64,000 nucleotides of DNA from Heloderma charlesbogerti (GCA_026122225.1 JANEZZ010003061.1:6627501-6691500); one strand, 5' to 3'. Positions 20,060-30,506 are shown, counted from the first letter of the stretch. The notes: a model not told the origin generated them from the letters alone. Program-made: numbers and translations.

Positions 20060-20240
20060 ATCCACTAAGGCTTAGTTGCTGGCAGAAACAGCTTTAAGCT
20101 AAAATATGCTGATATTTTTTGTTTTGTTTTTTGCCCCACCCCTTTTTGCCATGACTGGAATGTGGCCCTTGAGAGCTTCTCTAAAATGGAATTTGGCCCT
20201 TGGGTGGAAGGGGTTCTGCACCCCTTGCTCCAAACACATT
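20060..20240 (-). mobile_element. hAT-type element, CAGGGGTGGGGAACC family, fragment
   Basis: Reverse complement carries GGGCCAAATTCC, GGCCACATTCCAGT and AAAGGGGTGGGGC, then the CATATTTTAGCTTAAAGC segment, in the order seen in the complete copy at 44809-45470. Confidence 0.7.
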
Positions 20241-21320
20241 GGGTTGTCTTTTTTCAAGTGCTCATCTACAGGAGCCATTTACTCTGGGGCTGCTGTGATT
20301 CAGGTCCTTAGAGACACATGATGTAGTTGCCACTTTGTGGCCATGGTTTTCATCCTGAACATGTGGATTTTGCTTCAATTTTTTTTTGTTTTGTTTACTG
20401 AGGGGTTGCTGTGGTTGCCGACCTGTCTATCCCTTCCCTGAACTGACTTCGTATTTTGTGATAGGTGTGTGGTGGGTGTGCTTAGTAATTGCGGCATCGC
20501 TGTGTGACACCCTTTCACTATTGTAGTCATCCCCTCCTCCTCATTCCTTTTCAGCTGCGCAGTTACAGCAGCGCGAAGAAGCGTGCTCATTTCCAACTAC
20601 ACCTTTGCAGCTTCGTGTCTTTGCAATGGCTGCTTTGGAGTCAGTGGCCAAGGTCCGGGGGGGTTCATGGAAACACCTTGACATACTGGACCTACTAGAC
20701 ATGTTGCAGGAGCAGAAGTCCAGGACCAGCTTCGCTTCAACCGCAGAACCAGTGATTCCTATGAGCTCATATCTCAGGAAATGAGGAAAAGGGGGAACAA
20801 CCGCAGTGCTGTGGGATGTCAGACAAAAGGCTAAACTCAGAGGAATCCATTTTGGAATGATGCATAGGCACATACCTCTCACCTGGGCATACCCCTTCAC
20901 ATGTGTGAACCATCGTGCGAGTGTGGGGCTGGAGAACCGCTGGTGTGATTGCGTACAAACAGTTGGCATGGTAATGAAGGAGCAACCTACCCACGTTTTA
21001 CCGAATGAGAAATGGACAGACACAAAAGAACCCCCTAACATGCAAAAGAGCCACTAAAAACTGAAGCATTGCAGCTGCTTCCTCATGTTACTGCACAGTT
21101 GTGGATTTGTTAAAAAGTTTAAAAAATATGTAGCAGTGCAACTGGAGACTGCCACAGTTTGCTCCGCGTTCACAGCCGCGTGTTATGGTATAGCGGATTT
21201 TTCTCTTGGAGAAGCGCGCAGTAAGTCGCACCGTATACCACAGCAGAAGATAATTCGCAGCCGCGCTACTGTGCAGGTACAGTGAAATGAAGGTGCTGTG
21301 TAGATGGCCCCCAAGTCTTG
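20241..21320. other. Possible decayed DNA transposon with a short ORF
   Basis: CpG content is higher than in the flanks. From 20626 a plus frame starts MAALESVAKVRGGSWKHLDILDLLDM and runs about 52 codons to a stop; the W-plus-LLD pattern loosely recalls Myb/SANT-like proteins of Harbinger elements but is too short to assign. A 166-codon minus frame at 20541-21041 overlaps it and has no recognisable motif. The right side ends in GTGTAGATGGCCCCCAAG, like the hAT fragments at 12755 and 55665. Host exon is an alternative but no consistent splice sites were found. Confidence 0.25.
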
Positions 21321-21799
21321 ATCTGTCGTGTAGCGGTCACTCCACACAGTAATTGATGTGCCAGCTGAGGAAAAAAAAATCATTGCCCAGCTTCAAAACA
21401 GAAATAATCACTGGTGGGATAATATTATCCCCCCCCAGATGCATAAATTGGGGGAAGACATGTGGATTCCACTTTGCTCCCCTATTAGCTTTGCAGTAAA
21501 ATCACTATCTGAAAAGCCCCTGCTGCTGATTCAGAGAAAATTAACCACACTTTAGTTCCATTTAAATCAACAGGGCAAATTGATCAACAGGACAAGTTAG
21601 TCATGACTACCACATATCCCATTTATTTCAGTGGGGCTTGTGTAATTACTTTTCTTTGGATCAGGGCTATAGAATTATTTTTGAAATGCCAGTGAATACT
21701 ATCACTGCAGAAACAGATTCTTAAAACATTTGCATTTTCATATGTTTGCTTAACTGGTTACAAATGTGTTGAATTTATGAGTGATGAAGAATTAAAAAC

Positions 21800-22110
21800 A
21801 TCTACAGTAGAAATGGTTCAGACGCAACACTAAACCATGGTTTGCAAAGCATGGTTTGCCATAATGTCTGACCCAGTACTAGCCAACAAACCATGGTTGA
21901 TGAGTGTCTGCCAAACCAAGATCTGAAACTATAGTTTGAAGCTGGTTTCTGAACCACTGTTTAGACAAACAGTAGTTTGGTTACATCTGAACTGACAAGC
22001 CATGGTTGGGACAAGGCTCTGTCCTCAGACTCTACTGCTTGGGAGAGCATCTGGGGAAAAGGGAAGCCACACAAACCATGGTTTGTCCGTACATCTGAAG
22101 TCATAAAGCC
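21800..22110. repeat. Repeat with multiple AAACCATGGTTTG palindromes
   Basis: The 12-bp palindrome AAACCATGGTTT or close variants recur at about 21833, 21850, 21889 and 22076. This is the inverted-motif family also seen at 18578-18892. Ends not defined. Confidence 0.5.
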
Positions 22111-22483
22111 TCTCCCACATGATTATACTGAGTGTGTAGACTGGCTCCTAAGAAGTTATCTGTGGATAAGCCAACACAACATATTATTGCACTGTATGGA
22201 ATATGTCTTACAAATACTTTGGCACTTGCCCCCAAAACAATCTAAAACATCTTGGGAAAGTTTCTAAGAATGTGTTTGAGCCAGAATGCAAAATGAGTTA
22301 CAATCTGGACATATGTTGGTAAATTCACAAGACTGACTGAAGACACAATGCTATTATTATTGAGAGAGTCAACTCATGGTTGTACAAATTGGTATCCTCT
22401 TCTTTTGCCATGTGAAGGTGTTTTTGCTAACATTCTACAGATAATGTTAACAAGCTTATGGTAGATTAGAAACCAGGATTCAT

Positions 22484-22531
<48 letters not shown>
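22484..22531. repeat. (CTAT)n microsatellite
   Basis: Twelve or so tandem CTAT units, directly at the 3' end of a minus-strand L2. Confidence 0.95.
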
Positions 22532-22532
<1 letters not shown>

Positions 22533-22830
22533 TATTAGTAGTAATACTTATATACTGCCTAATATAATAGAATCTCTAAGCGGTTCACATATAAATATTA
22601 AAAATCACATTGAAATACACAATTAAAAATAATTTCAACTGCAGTAATGATACAAAACAATGCAAAGAACAGTAAGATGGAGCGGCAGATGATTAATTGC
22701 AATTAATTACAAGCCAGAGAAAGCCTGGGTGACCAAGTGCGTTTTCAGGAGACGGTTGACACATACCACAGTGCTCACTGTCTATAAAAAATAACTCCAT
22801 ATTGACCACAAGACTTAACGGAGGGACAGA
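22532..22830 (-). mobile_element. L2 LINE 3' end
   Basis: ATACTGCCTAATA...CTAAGCGGTTCACA followed by an A-rich stretch, as in the L2 copies at 5765 and 48850. Coding part is badly decayed. Confidence 0.65.
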
Positions 22831-22981
22831 AGCACTGCGGTAGTGATAACAAATGAATTATTTAAAAAACAGATTTCTTACAGGGGGACAATTCCAAATA
22901 CTCAGTCTGCCATCCAGATGCTAAATGTTGATGGGCAACTTCAAAGCCCCTGCTGTTTTCCCTCCTTATGGTTCTTTGACT

Positions 22982-23224
22982 TTATTTTATTTATTTATTA
23001 CCTTTATATCCCGCCTTTTTTCCTCCTTAAGGAACCTGAGGTGACGTACGTAGTCCTCCTCCTCTCCATTTTATCCTCACAACAACAACCCTGTGAGGGC
23101 TTGGGCTGAGAGTCTGTAACTGGCCCAAAGTCACCCAGTGAGCTTCCATGGCTGAGTGGGGACTAGAACCCGGATCTCCCAACTCCCAGTCCAGCATTCT
23201 AGCCACTACACCACACTGGCTCTC
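22982..23224 (-). mobile_element. tRNA-derived SINE, second family
   Basis: Minus-strand head has A box TGGTGTAGTGGCTAGA (plus 23199-23214) and B box GGTTCTAGTCC (23160-23170). The body includes GACTTTGGGCCAGTTACAGA and GTTGTTGTGAGGATAAAAT, and the 3' end TATAAAGGTAATAAATAA. Different from the SINE at 10855. Confidence 0.8.
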
Positions 23225-23579
23225 ACTTTAAACCAGGCTTGGACTGGACAGACCATTAAATAGAGGACTGGCCTCTGTAAAGCTGGACACCAGGCCACTC
23301 TACTCTGCAGCATGAAAAGGTCAGCATTTAAAAGCAGGTGGTTTACAATTTGAAGATGCTGAAAAGGTCTCCGGACGTCAGTGGCACAGCATCAAAATTA
23401 GCAGCTTTCTTCACTAGCCTCAGTTATGAATTGGATTTGCTTGCCCTTTTGGTCAGTATATATTAGCTTTTCTACTGTGTCTGCTTGCATTTGCTCCATA
23501 ACTTGGCCTTTTCCCTGCTGAGCCTTTGGGAGGGATTGCGAGTGGTCTTATTAAAAGCTTTCTATTGATAGTTCTCTTC
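23225..23579. other. Non-coding stretch before the BovB
   Basis: No feature recognised. Confidence 0.4.
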
Positions 23580-23756
23580 AGCAAAGGAGATCGTTACCTT
23601 GTTGTGATGCTGGAGCTTGAGCACCTCAATGACGTCATGTGCTAAACCGTGAAGGGACACCCAAGACGGGAAGGTCATGGCAGAGAGGTCAGACTAAATA
23701 TGATCCCTGGGGAAGGAAACGGCAACCCACCCCAGTATTCTTGCCATGAAAACTAA

Positions 23757-24597
23757 ATGGATCAGTACAACCAGAGATATGTTGGTATACCATCGGAAGA
23801 TGGAACTCCCAGGTCGGAAGATGGTCAAAATGCTACTGGGGAGGAACAGAGGATAAGTTCAACTAGCCCTAGATGTGATGACGCAGCTAGCTCAAAGCCA
23901 AAAGGACGGCTAGCAGCCAATGGTGCTGGTGGTGAACGACGAATCCGATGTTCTAAAGATCAACACACCATAGGAACCTGGAATGTAAGATCTATGAGCC
24001 AGGGCAAATTGAATGTGGTTATTGGGGAGATGTCAAGATTAAATATAGACATTTTGGGTGTCAGTGAACTGAAATGGACTGGAATGGGCCACTTCACATC
24101 AGATGGCCACCAGATCTACTACTGTGGACAAGAGGACCACAGAAGAAATAGAGTAGCCTTCATAATTAATAATCAAGTATCTAAAGCAGTGCTTGGATAC
24201 AATCCAAAAAATGACAGAATGATCTCAATTTGAATTCAGGTAAGCCATTTAACATCACAGTGATCCAAATATACGCCCCAACCACAGATGCTGAAAAGGC
24301 AGAAGTATATCAGTTCTATGAGGATCTGCAGCACCTACTGGATAGTACGCCAAAAAAAGATGTTATTTTCATTATAGGAGACTGGAATGCTAAGGTGGGT
24401 AGTCAAACGACACCTGGAATTACAGGCAAGCATGGTCTGGGAGAACAAAATGAAGCAGGACATAGGCTGATAGAATTTTGCCAAGACAACTCACTGTGCA
24501 TAACAAACACTCTCTTCCAACAACCTAAGAGACGACTTTATACATGGACTTCACCAGACCGTCGACACCGAAATCAGATTGACTACATCCTTTGTAA
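23757..24597 (+). pseudogene. BovB endonuclease domain, broken
   Basis: Apurinic-type endonuclease that nicks target DNA for target-primed reverse transcription. Motifs in order: GTWNVRSMSQGKL, DILGVSELKWTGMG, then, after a CGA-to-TGA type stop and a one-base loss near 24220-24240, FNITVIQIYAPT, FIIGDWNAKVGS and RNQIDYILC. These are the expected metal-binding and catalytic blocks, present but split between two frames. Coding resumes at 25585 on the far side of the nested element, in the same frame, because element plus duplicated target total 987 bases. Confidence 0.9.
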
Positions 24598-25576
24598 TAG
24601 GGTGTCAGAGAATTTCTCCATGAATCTTTGGGAGGCCGAATGCCAACACATTCGGCCCCCCGAAATTGGTGGGGAAATTCTCCTCCGGGCCCCCCCCCCC
24701 AGGATGGGACTTACCGTGGCCGAATGTCCCTCTCGGCGGTGGGTCCTGGCGGCGGTTCGGCGGTGTTTCGTCGGGGGCAGGGGCGGCAGCTGGTCTCCCG
24801 ACCGGCTGCCGCCGCCGCCGCCATTGCAAAAAAAGAAAGTAAAGTAAAGTAAAAAAAACCAAACACACACCTGTGATAGGCTACGTAACGATTTACGTAG
24901 CCTATCACGGCTAGATTTCCAAAGTCAGCCGTGATAGGCTACGTAAATCGTCACGTAGCCTATCGCGGGTGACTTTGAAAAAAAAAAAAGCGCGTATGCA
25001 AATGGCGGCGGCCCATGGGCGCCGCCACTTGCATTCCTTATTTTGGCACGTCTAGTCTACGTAAACATTTACGTAGACTACGGCGAAAATAAGGGAACGC
25101 TATTTGCGTTGCCCTTATTTTCGCTGTAGTCTACGTAAATCTTTACGTAGACTAGATGTGTCAAAATAAGGAACGCAAATGGCGGTCCCCATGGGAGCCG
25201 CCATTTGCGTACGTGCTTTTTTTTTTTTTTTCAAAGTCACCCATGATAGGCTACGTGACGATTTACATAGCCTATCATGGCTGACTTTGGAAATCTAGCC
25301 GAGATAGGCTACGTAAATAGTTATGTAGCCTATCATGGGTGTGTGGGGTTTGTTTTTGTTTTTTACTTTTTTTCGCGGCCGGGTAGACAGGGCGCTTCTA
25401 CCCGGCCTGAATTTCGCTGGCGAGGGATGGGGCGCCTCCCCCCCGGCCTGAATTTCGGCCGGGCGAGGCGGGGCGCCTCCCCCCCCTCGCCTGAACTTCG
25501 GGGGGAGATCCGAAGCACCTCCCCCCCACCGCGAAGCAAGCTTCGAGAACAGGTAAGGGACTTTCGTCCATCCCTA
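24598..25576. mobile_element. Nested-palindrome hAT-like element, copy 3 (most complete)
   Basis: 979 bp inside the BovB. Ends TAGGGTG and CATCCCTA. Flanks CTTTGTAA (24590-24597) and CTTTGTAG (25577-25584) match 7 of 8; related BovB copies support CTTTGTAG as the original, so the left one has mutated. Layout: type A arm in reverse (donor at about 24709-24716, GT on the minus strand at 24714-24713), T-rich tract, hairpins at about 24871-24908 and 24929-24966, a palindrome around GGCCCATGGGC (24995-25040), AGTCTACGTAAA hairpins at about 25057-25083 and 25127-25155, the mirror palindrome near 25165-25215, hairpins at about 25241-25280 and 25300-25336, T-rich tract, type B arm with three ~42-bp repeats (about 25395-25520) and CAG|GTAAGG with GT at 25553. 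No transposase, so it is non-autonomous. Confidence 0.9.
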
Positions 25577-27760
25577 CTTTGTAGCCAAAGGTGGCGGACA
25601 TCTATGCAGTTGGTAAAAACAAGACCTGGAGCTGATTGTAGTTCAGATCATGAACTTCTTATTGTACAATTTAGAATCAGACTAAAGAGAATAGGGAAGA
25701 CCCACAGATCAGTTAGATATGAGCTCACTAATATTCCTCATGAATATGCAGTGGAAGTGAAGAATAGATGTAAGGGACTAGATTTAGTAGATAGGGTCCC
25801 GGAAGAACTATGGACAGAAGTTCGCAACATTGTTCAGGAGGCAGCAACAAAAAACGTCCCAAAGAAAAAAACCAAGAAGGCAAGATGGCTGTCTGCTGAG
25901 ACACTGGAAGCAGCCCAAGAAAGAAGGAAAGCAAAAGGCAACCGTGATAGGGGGAGATATGCCCAATTAAATGCAAAATTCCAGAGGTTAGCCAGAAGAG
26001 ATAAGGAATTATTTTTAAACAAGCAATGCACAGAAGTGGAAGAAGATAATAGAATAGGAAGGACAAGAGACCTCTTCCAGAAAATTAGAAACATCGGAGG
26101 TAAATTCCAGGCAAAAATGGGTATGATCAAAAACAAAGATGGCAAGGACCTAACAGAAGCAGAAGAGATCAAGAAAAGGTGGCAAGAATATACGGAAGAT
26201 CTGTATAGGAAGGATAATAATATCGGGGATAGATGTGACCGTGTGGTCAGTGAGCTAGAGCCAGACATCCTGAAGAGTGAGGTGGAATGGGCCTTAAGAA
26301 GCATTGCTAATAACAAGGCAGCAGGAGATGATGGTATCCCAGCTGAACTGTTTAAAATCTTGCAAGATGATGCTGTCAAGGTGATGCATGCCATATGCCA
26401 GCAAATTTGGAAAACACAAGCATGGCCAACAGATTGGAAAAAATCAACTTATATCCCCATACCAAAAAAGGGAAGCACCAAAGAATGTTCAAACTATCCA
26501 ACAGTGGCACTTATTTCACATGCCAGTAAGGTAATGCTCAAGATCTTGCAAGGTAGACTCCAGCAATTCATGGAACGAGAATTGCCAGATGTACAAGCTG
26601 GGTTTAGAAAAGGCAGAGGAACTAGAGAACAAATTGCCAATATCCGCTGGATAATGGAGAAAGCCAGGGAGTTTCAGAAAAACATCTATTTCTGTTTTAT
26701 TGACTATTCTAAAGCCTTTGACTGTGTGGATCATAACAAATTGTGGCAAGTTCTTGGTGGTATGGGGATACCAAGTCATCTTGTATACCTCCTGAGGAAT
26801 CTGTATAACGACCAAGTAGCAACAGTAAGAAAAGACCACGGATCAATGGACTGGTTTAAGATTGGGAAAGGAGTATGGCAGGGTTGTATACTCTCACCCT
26901 ACCTATTCAGCCTGTACGCAGAACACATCATGCGACATGCTGGGCTTGATGAAGCCAAGGCTGGAGTTAAAATCACTGGAAGAAACATTAACAATCTCCG
27001 ATATGCAGATGATACCACTTTGATGGCTGAAAGCGAGGAGGAGTTGAGGAACCTCATGACGAAGGTGAAAGAAGAAAGTGCAAAAGCTGGGTTGCAGTTA
27101 AACCTAAAATAACCCAAGACTTTGGCAACCAGCTTGATTGATAACTGGCAAATAGAGGGAGAAAACATGGAGGCAGTGACAGACTTTGTCTTTCTAGGTG
27201 CAAAGATTACTGCAGCCGCTGACTGCAGCCAGGAAATCAGAAGACGTTTACTTCTTGGGAGGACAGCAATGACAAATCTTGAGAAAATAGTGAAGAGCAG
27301 AGACATCACACTGACAACAAAGGTCTGCATAGTTAAAGCAATGGTATTTCCCATAGTAACCTATGGCTGCGAGAGCTGGACCGTAAGGAAGGCTGAGCGA
27401 AGGAAGACAGATGCTTTTGAACTGCGGTGCTGGAGAGAAATTCTGAGAGTGCCTTGGACTGCAAGAAGATCAAACCAGTCCATACTCCAGGAAATAAAGC
27501 CAGACTGCTCACTTGAGGGAAGGATATTAAAGGCAAAACTGAAGTACTTTGGCCACATAATGAGAAGACAGGATACCCTGGAGAAGATGCTGATGCTAGG
27601 GAAAGTGGAAGGCAAAAGGAAGAGGGGCCGGCCAAGGGCAAGATGGATGGATGATATTCTGGAGGTGACGGACTCGACCTTGGGGGAGCTGGGTGTGGCG
27701 ACGGCTGACAGGAAGCTCTGGTGTGGGCTGGTCCATGAAGTGATGAAGAGTCGGAAGTGA
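25577..27760 (+). pseudogene. BovB reverse transcriptase, one internal stop
   Basis: RT of an RTE-clade LINE. From 25585 the frame carries the linker (RPGADCSSDHELLI, KKTKKARWLS), then RT blocks: NKAAGDDGIPAEL, WKKSTYIPIPKKG, LPDVQAGFRKGRGTREQIANIRW, FIDYSKAFDCVDH, GVWQGCILSPYLFSLYAE and the catalytic YADD at 27002-27013. A stop at 27110-27112 (a lysine codon in relatives) interrupts the C-terminal part, which continues in the same frame to 27760 with YGCESWTVRKAE, RCWREILRVPWTARRSNQSIL and YFGHIMRR. The stretch at 25277-25584 that is open upstream belongs to the nested element and is not BovB. Confidence 0.92.
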
Positions 27761-27775
27761 CTGAATAAACAACAA

Positions 27776-28829
27776 ATTAATAGTTCTTAACCTTTCCCAC
27801 ACACATTTCTGTTCTTATAGAGAAGTGTGTGTATGCGTGTGGAGGGTAGAAACTGGGTTTGTGGATTTCTTCCGACAGTTTCAGGGCCTTTTGCACAATG
27901 TTTCCACATGATGGTTTGGGGTTGTTGTGACACATGTGTAAATCGTAGACCAGAGGGTGCGAGTTCTTAAAAGACATGTAATCTATTCAGTAGATCTGGT
28001 TCCAGGTTTTGGAGGGTCCTTGGGCTGGCTGGGAAATGCTGGGAATTGTAGGATGTTATCTGTCTAAACATGCATAGGATCACATCCTAAACTGAGCAAG
28101 GGACAATGGAGGAAGGGGCACAGAGATGCAGCTACCTGCCTTCCACTCGTTCTCTGTCGTCTTTTCCTTCCTTCCCTCCCGCCTGGCCTTTCCTGCCCTC
28201 AATCAGTGCTGTCTTGAAGTCCCTGGGGCTACAATGGCCACTTCCAGCCAGCAGTTCCCATTCTTCCTCCCCCATTCTGTGGCTATTGAGCATGTTCATT
28301 CCCCATGAAGCTATTTTGGGGGTCCTTCTCCCCTTAAGAGATTTTTCCCTGATCATTTTTCATATTTCTGCAAACCTTGGGATTCTCCCAAGTCATCCAA
28401 AGCCTCTTGATGCCTTTCTGTGCCCAAATCCTCTTCCAGCTGCCACCTGGGACTGGAGAGCAGAAGGGAGCACACTCCGGCTTCTGCTATCAGCCAGAGC
28501 ATCTAGGGGCATTAGGAGGCTGCAGCCCCTGCTTCCCATGAATAACATCAAGCCAAGGTGGGAGGACAAACCTGGCAGGAAGCTCCTTCCCCCTGCCTGC
28601 CAACACTCAGCTCCAACTGACTGGAGCTGGTACTGGGACTGGAGACGGAAGGGGAAAGCATGCGCTGGCCCCATCAATTGCCCTAAGGAAGAACAGCCTC
28701 ATTCAAGCAAGAACAGCAGCAAGGGAAGATCAACCTGGCCTGAAGTGCATTTCATTGCCTAATGCTAGCTCACCACCTTGTTCTGGCCTTGAAAAACTGG
28801 TCTCCTTATTCCCTCCACTTCCTTTCCCT
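27776..28829. other. Non-coding stretch with a Harbinger MITE end
   Basis: 28030-28092 carries GCTGGGAATTGTAGG...CTGTCTAAACATGCATAGGAT, the right side of the GGGCACAATCC MITE. Open frames on both strands at 28106-28762 are long but show no family motifs and mirror each other, as expected in serine/proline/leucine-rich low-information sequence. No gene is called. Confidence 0.4.
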
Positions 28830-28965
28830 TGTGCATCTCATCTTTTTAGTTTGTAAGCCTGATGGCAGGGCCTCTCTTTCTCTTTTTGATTGATGTGAGC
28901 CACTTTGGGAGACAATAATTGTCTGAAAAGCAGGATAAAAATACAGATGATGATGATGATAAAAA
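28830..28965 (+). mobile_element. LINE 3' end with (GAT)n
   Basis: GTAAGCCTGATGGCAGGGCC...GTGAGCCACTTTGGGAG...AAAGCAGGATAAAAATA, a typical L2-group 3' UTR, ending in GAT repeats. Confidence 0.6.
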
Positions 28966-29089
28966 ATATTCCTGAACTGTTAACACTCTAGCTTTCTTTG
29001 AGGACAAGATGTCAGGATCCTCTGAGCAGCCCAGGACAGTAACATCATGCCAGATATTGTATCTTATCCCTCCCTATCCCAGGAACACG

Positions 29090-29832
29090 GGACTCGGCCT
29101 TATACAGAGTGAGACGCAGGCCTGACCCACGGTATCTTCCTGCCTTCTGCTGCTCTTGCTCCCCCCCAGCACATTCCCAGCCTCCACTACCCATGCTCCT
29201 TCGTTTGCTCCTGCCTGCCCGGCCAGCCTGCCGGCTGGTCTCTCCCTCATTTGCATGGCCAGCCAGCTCAGCAGGTTGCTTGCTCCTGCCAGCCTGGCCA
29301 CTGCTCCCGCCTTGTGCCCCAGCTTCACGAGAGTTCCGGCAAACTCCCGAGAGGTCGGCCAGGGCCAGTCTCTCAGGATAGCTTTGAGGAGCCCCATGGG
29401 CAACTGGGGCACAAGGCAGGAGCAAGTGGCCAGCTGGCTGCCTAAGCAAGTGAGGGAGCAGCTGGCCAACTGGGTCAGGCGGGCAGGCAGTGGTGGCGGC
29501 TTCAGCCGCAGCTGCAGCCACAGCCACGGCCTGCCCACCCACAACAGGAGGAAGGGGCGGGGCCCCTGGCAGGGGTGGGTGGAGAGAGCTGTGCAATTTG
29601 CCACTCTTTCCTGCTCCACTGCCTGATGTGGGCAGATGATCCTGCGTAATGGTGGGGCTGGCCCTGGTCAGACCATTGATCTATCTAGCCCAGTATTGTC
29701 TGGGCTAGATAGATCAATGGTGGTGGCTCTCCAGGGTTTCAGGCAGATGTTTTTCCAGCCCTATCTGCAGATGCTGGGGATCATGCATTTTGCATGGAAA
29801 GCACATGCTGTACCACTGAGCTAACGCCCTGA
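29090..29832 (-). mobile_element. tRNA-derived SINE (family 1), interrupted by a GC-rich insert
   Basis: 29095-29125 (CCTTATACAGAGTGAGAC) matches the SINE 3' end in reverse and 29664-29832 matches the rest (GTCAGACCATT, CTCTCCAGGGTTTCAGGCAG, GTACCACTGAGCTAACGCCC). About 29126-29660 between them is GC-rich with facing inverted segments (CCTTGTGCCCCAG at about 29310 and CTGGGGCACAAGG at about 29404), so it may be a separate foldback element. Its ends were not defined. The long frames on both strands there are not called genes. Confidence 0.55.
29673..29720. repeat. Perfect 21-bp hairpin within the SINE
   Basis: CCATTGATCTATCTAGCCCAG (29673-29693) faces its exact complement at 29700-29720 across TATTGT. 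In the intact SINE this position should hold GCTGCCAGTCAGTG-type sequence, so an inverted copy has replaced it. Confidence 0.9.
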
Positions 29833-29844
29833 ACTCCTTGCCAT

Positions 29845-30100
29845 GATGATGATAATGATGATATTTATTTATACCCCACCTTTTTCCCAGTACTGGGACA
29901 CAAGGCAGCTTACAAACATTAAAACATATACAATTAAAACATAAGAAAATATACAAAAGTTAAAATATAAATTAAACAATATAATTAAAATTATATTAAA
30001 ACATTAAAACAGCATTTTAAAACAACATAAAAAGCCCGAAGAAGAGGAATCCAAAGTTGAAGTCCAGCCATCTCTTGCAACCATCTTATACTAGTAGATA
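29845..30100 (-). mobile_element. LINE 3' end, A/T-rich
   Basis: GATATTTATTTATACCCCACC...CAAGGCAGCTTACAAACATTAAAA followed by an A-rich tract, the reverse of an L2-type 3' end. Coding part is not recognisable. Confidence 0.6.
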
Positions 30101-30217
30101 AGCCAAGGAAGTTTAAATACTTGTCCTGGCTAACTACTTCAGAGGTCTCTTCCAGCCACGAAGGAGACAGTTTTTGCTTCTCTGGTGGGCATAATCTGTT
30201 AGAGAATTGTTCTACAA

Positions 30218-30334
30218 CAGTCTTCCCCAACTTGGTGTCCCCCAGATATTTTGGATGACATCTGACCATATCGGCTGGGGCTGATGCAAGCTGAAGTCCA
30301 AAACATTTGAAGGGCACCGAGTTGGGGAAGGCTG
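30218..30334. mobile_element. hAT-type MITE, CAGCCTTCCCCAACC family
   Basis: Ends CAGTCTTCCCCAACTTGGTG and CACCGAGTTGGGGAAGGCTG. Flanks TTCTACAA and TTCTATAA match 7 of 8, a convincing hAT target duplication. Confidence 0.85.
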
Positions 30335-30370
30335 TTCTATAAAGTCAGGTCCTCCACACTTCTTCTAGAG

Positions 30371-30506
30371 CAGGGATGGACAGCATCTGGCGCTCCAGAT
30401 GTTTTAGCCTGCAACTTGCATCAGCTCTACACAGCATCACCAATGGTGAGGGATCATACGAGTTGTAGGCCAAGACATCTGGAAGACTGCAAGTTGCCCA
30501 CCCCTG
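30371..30506. mobile_element. hAT-type MITE, CAGGGATGG ends
   Basis: Ends CAGGGATGG and CCACCCCTG; flanks TTCTAGAG and TTTTAGAG match 7 of 8. The interior contains CTCCAGATGTTTTAG facing CAAGACATCTGGAAG. Confidence 0.85.

Larger units (their letters stand above)
23580..27775 (+). mobile_element. BovB/RTE LINE, near full length, with a nested element
   Basis: The 5' region (23580-23756) has the BovB leader with GGTCATGGCAGAGAGGTC and the AACGGCAACCCACCCCAGTATTCTTGCC stretch. Endonuclease and RT follow, and the end is ...GTCGGAAGTGACTGAATAAACAACAAATTAAT at about 27775. A palindromic hAT-like element sits at 24598-25576 with a near-perfect 8-bp duplication. Without it the LINE would be about 3.2 kb, the normal BovB length. 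This subfamily ends LVHEVMKSRK, unlike the other three BovB pieces here, which end MVHGVTKSRTRLND. Confidence 0.92.

Noticed and set aside
20541..21041. 166-codon minus ORF in a CpG-richer stretch
   Set aside because: Cysteine/serine-rich reading without motifs, overlapping a plus frame; no splice or homology support. Left as an unassigned, possibly transposon-derived region.
25277..25584. Apparent N-terminal extension of the BovB RT frame (start at 25277)
   Set aside because: This part belongs to the inserted palindromic element; BovB coding resumes only at 25577-25585 and its true upstream part lies before 24598.
25834..26394. 186-codon minus ORF
   Set aside because: Antisense shadow of the BovB RT frame on the plus strand.
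28106..28762. 218-codon plus ORF rich in serine, proline and leucine
   Set aside because: No domain motif, no splice or promoter context, and overlapping open frames on the other strand.
29045..29626. Overlapping 156-183 codon ORFs on both strands
   Set aside because: Explained by a GC-rich foldback insert within a SINE; no motif support.
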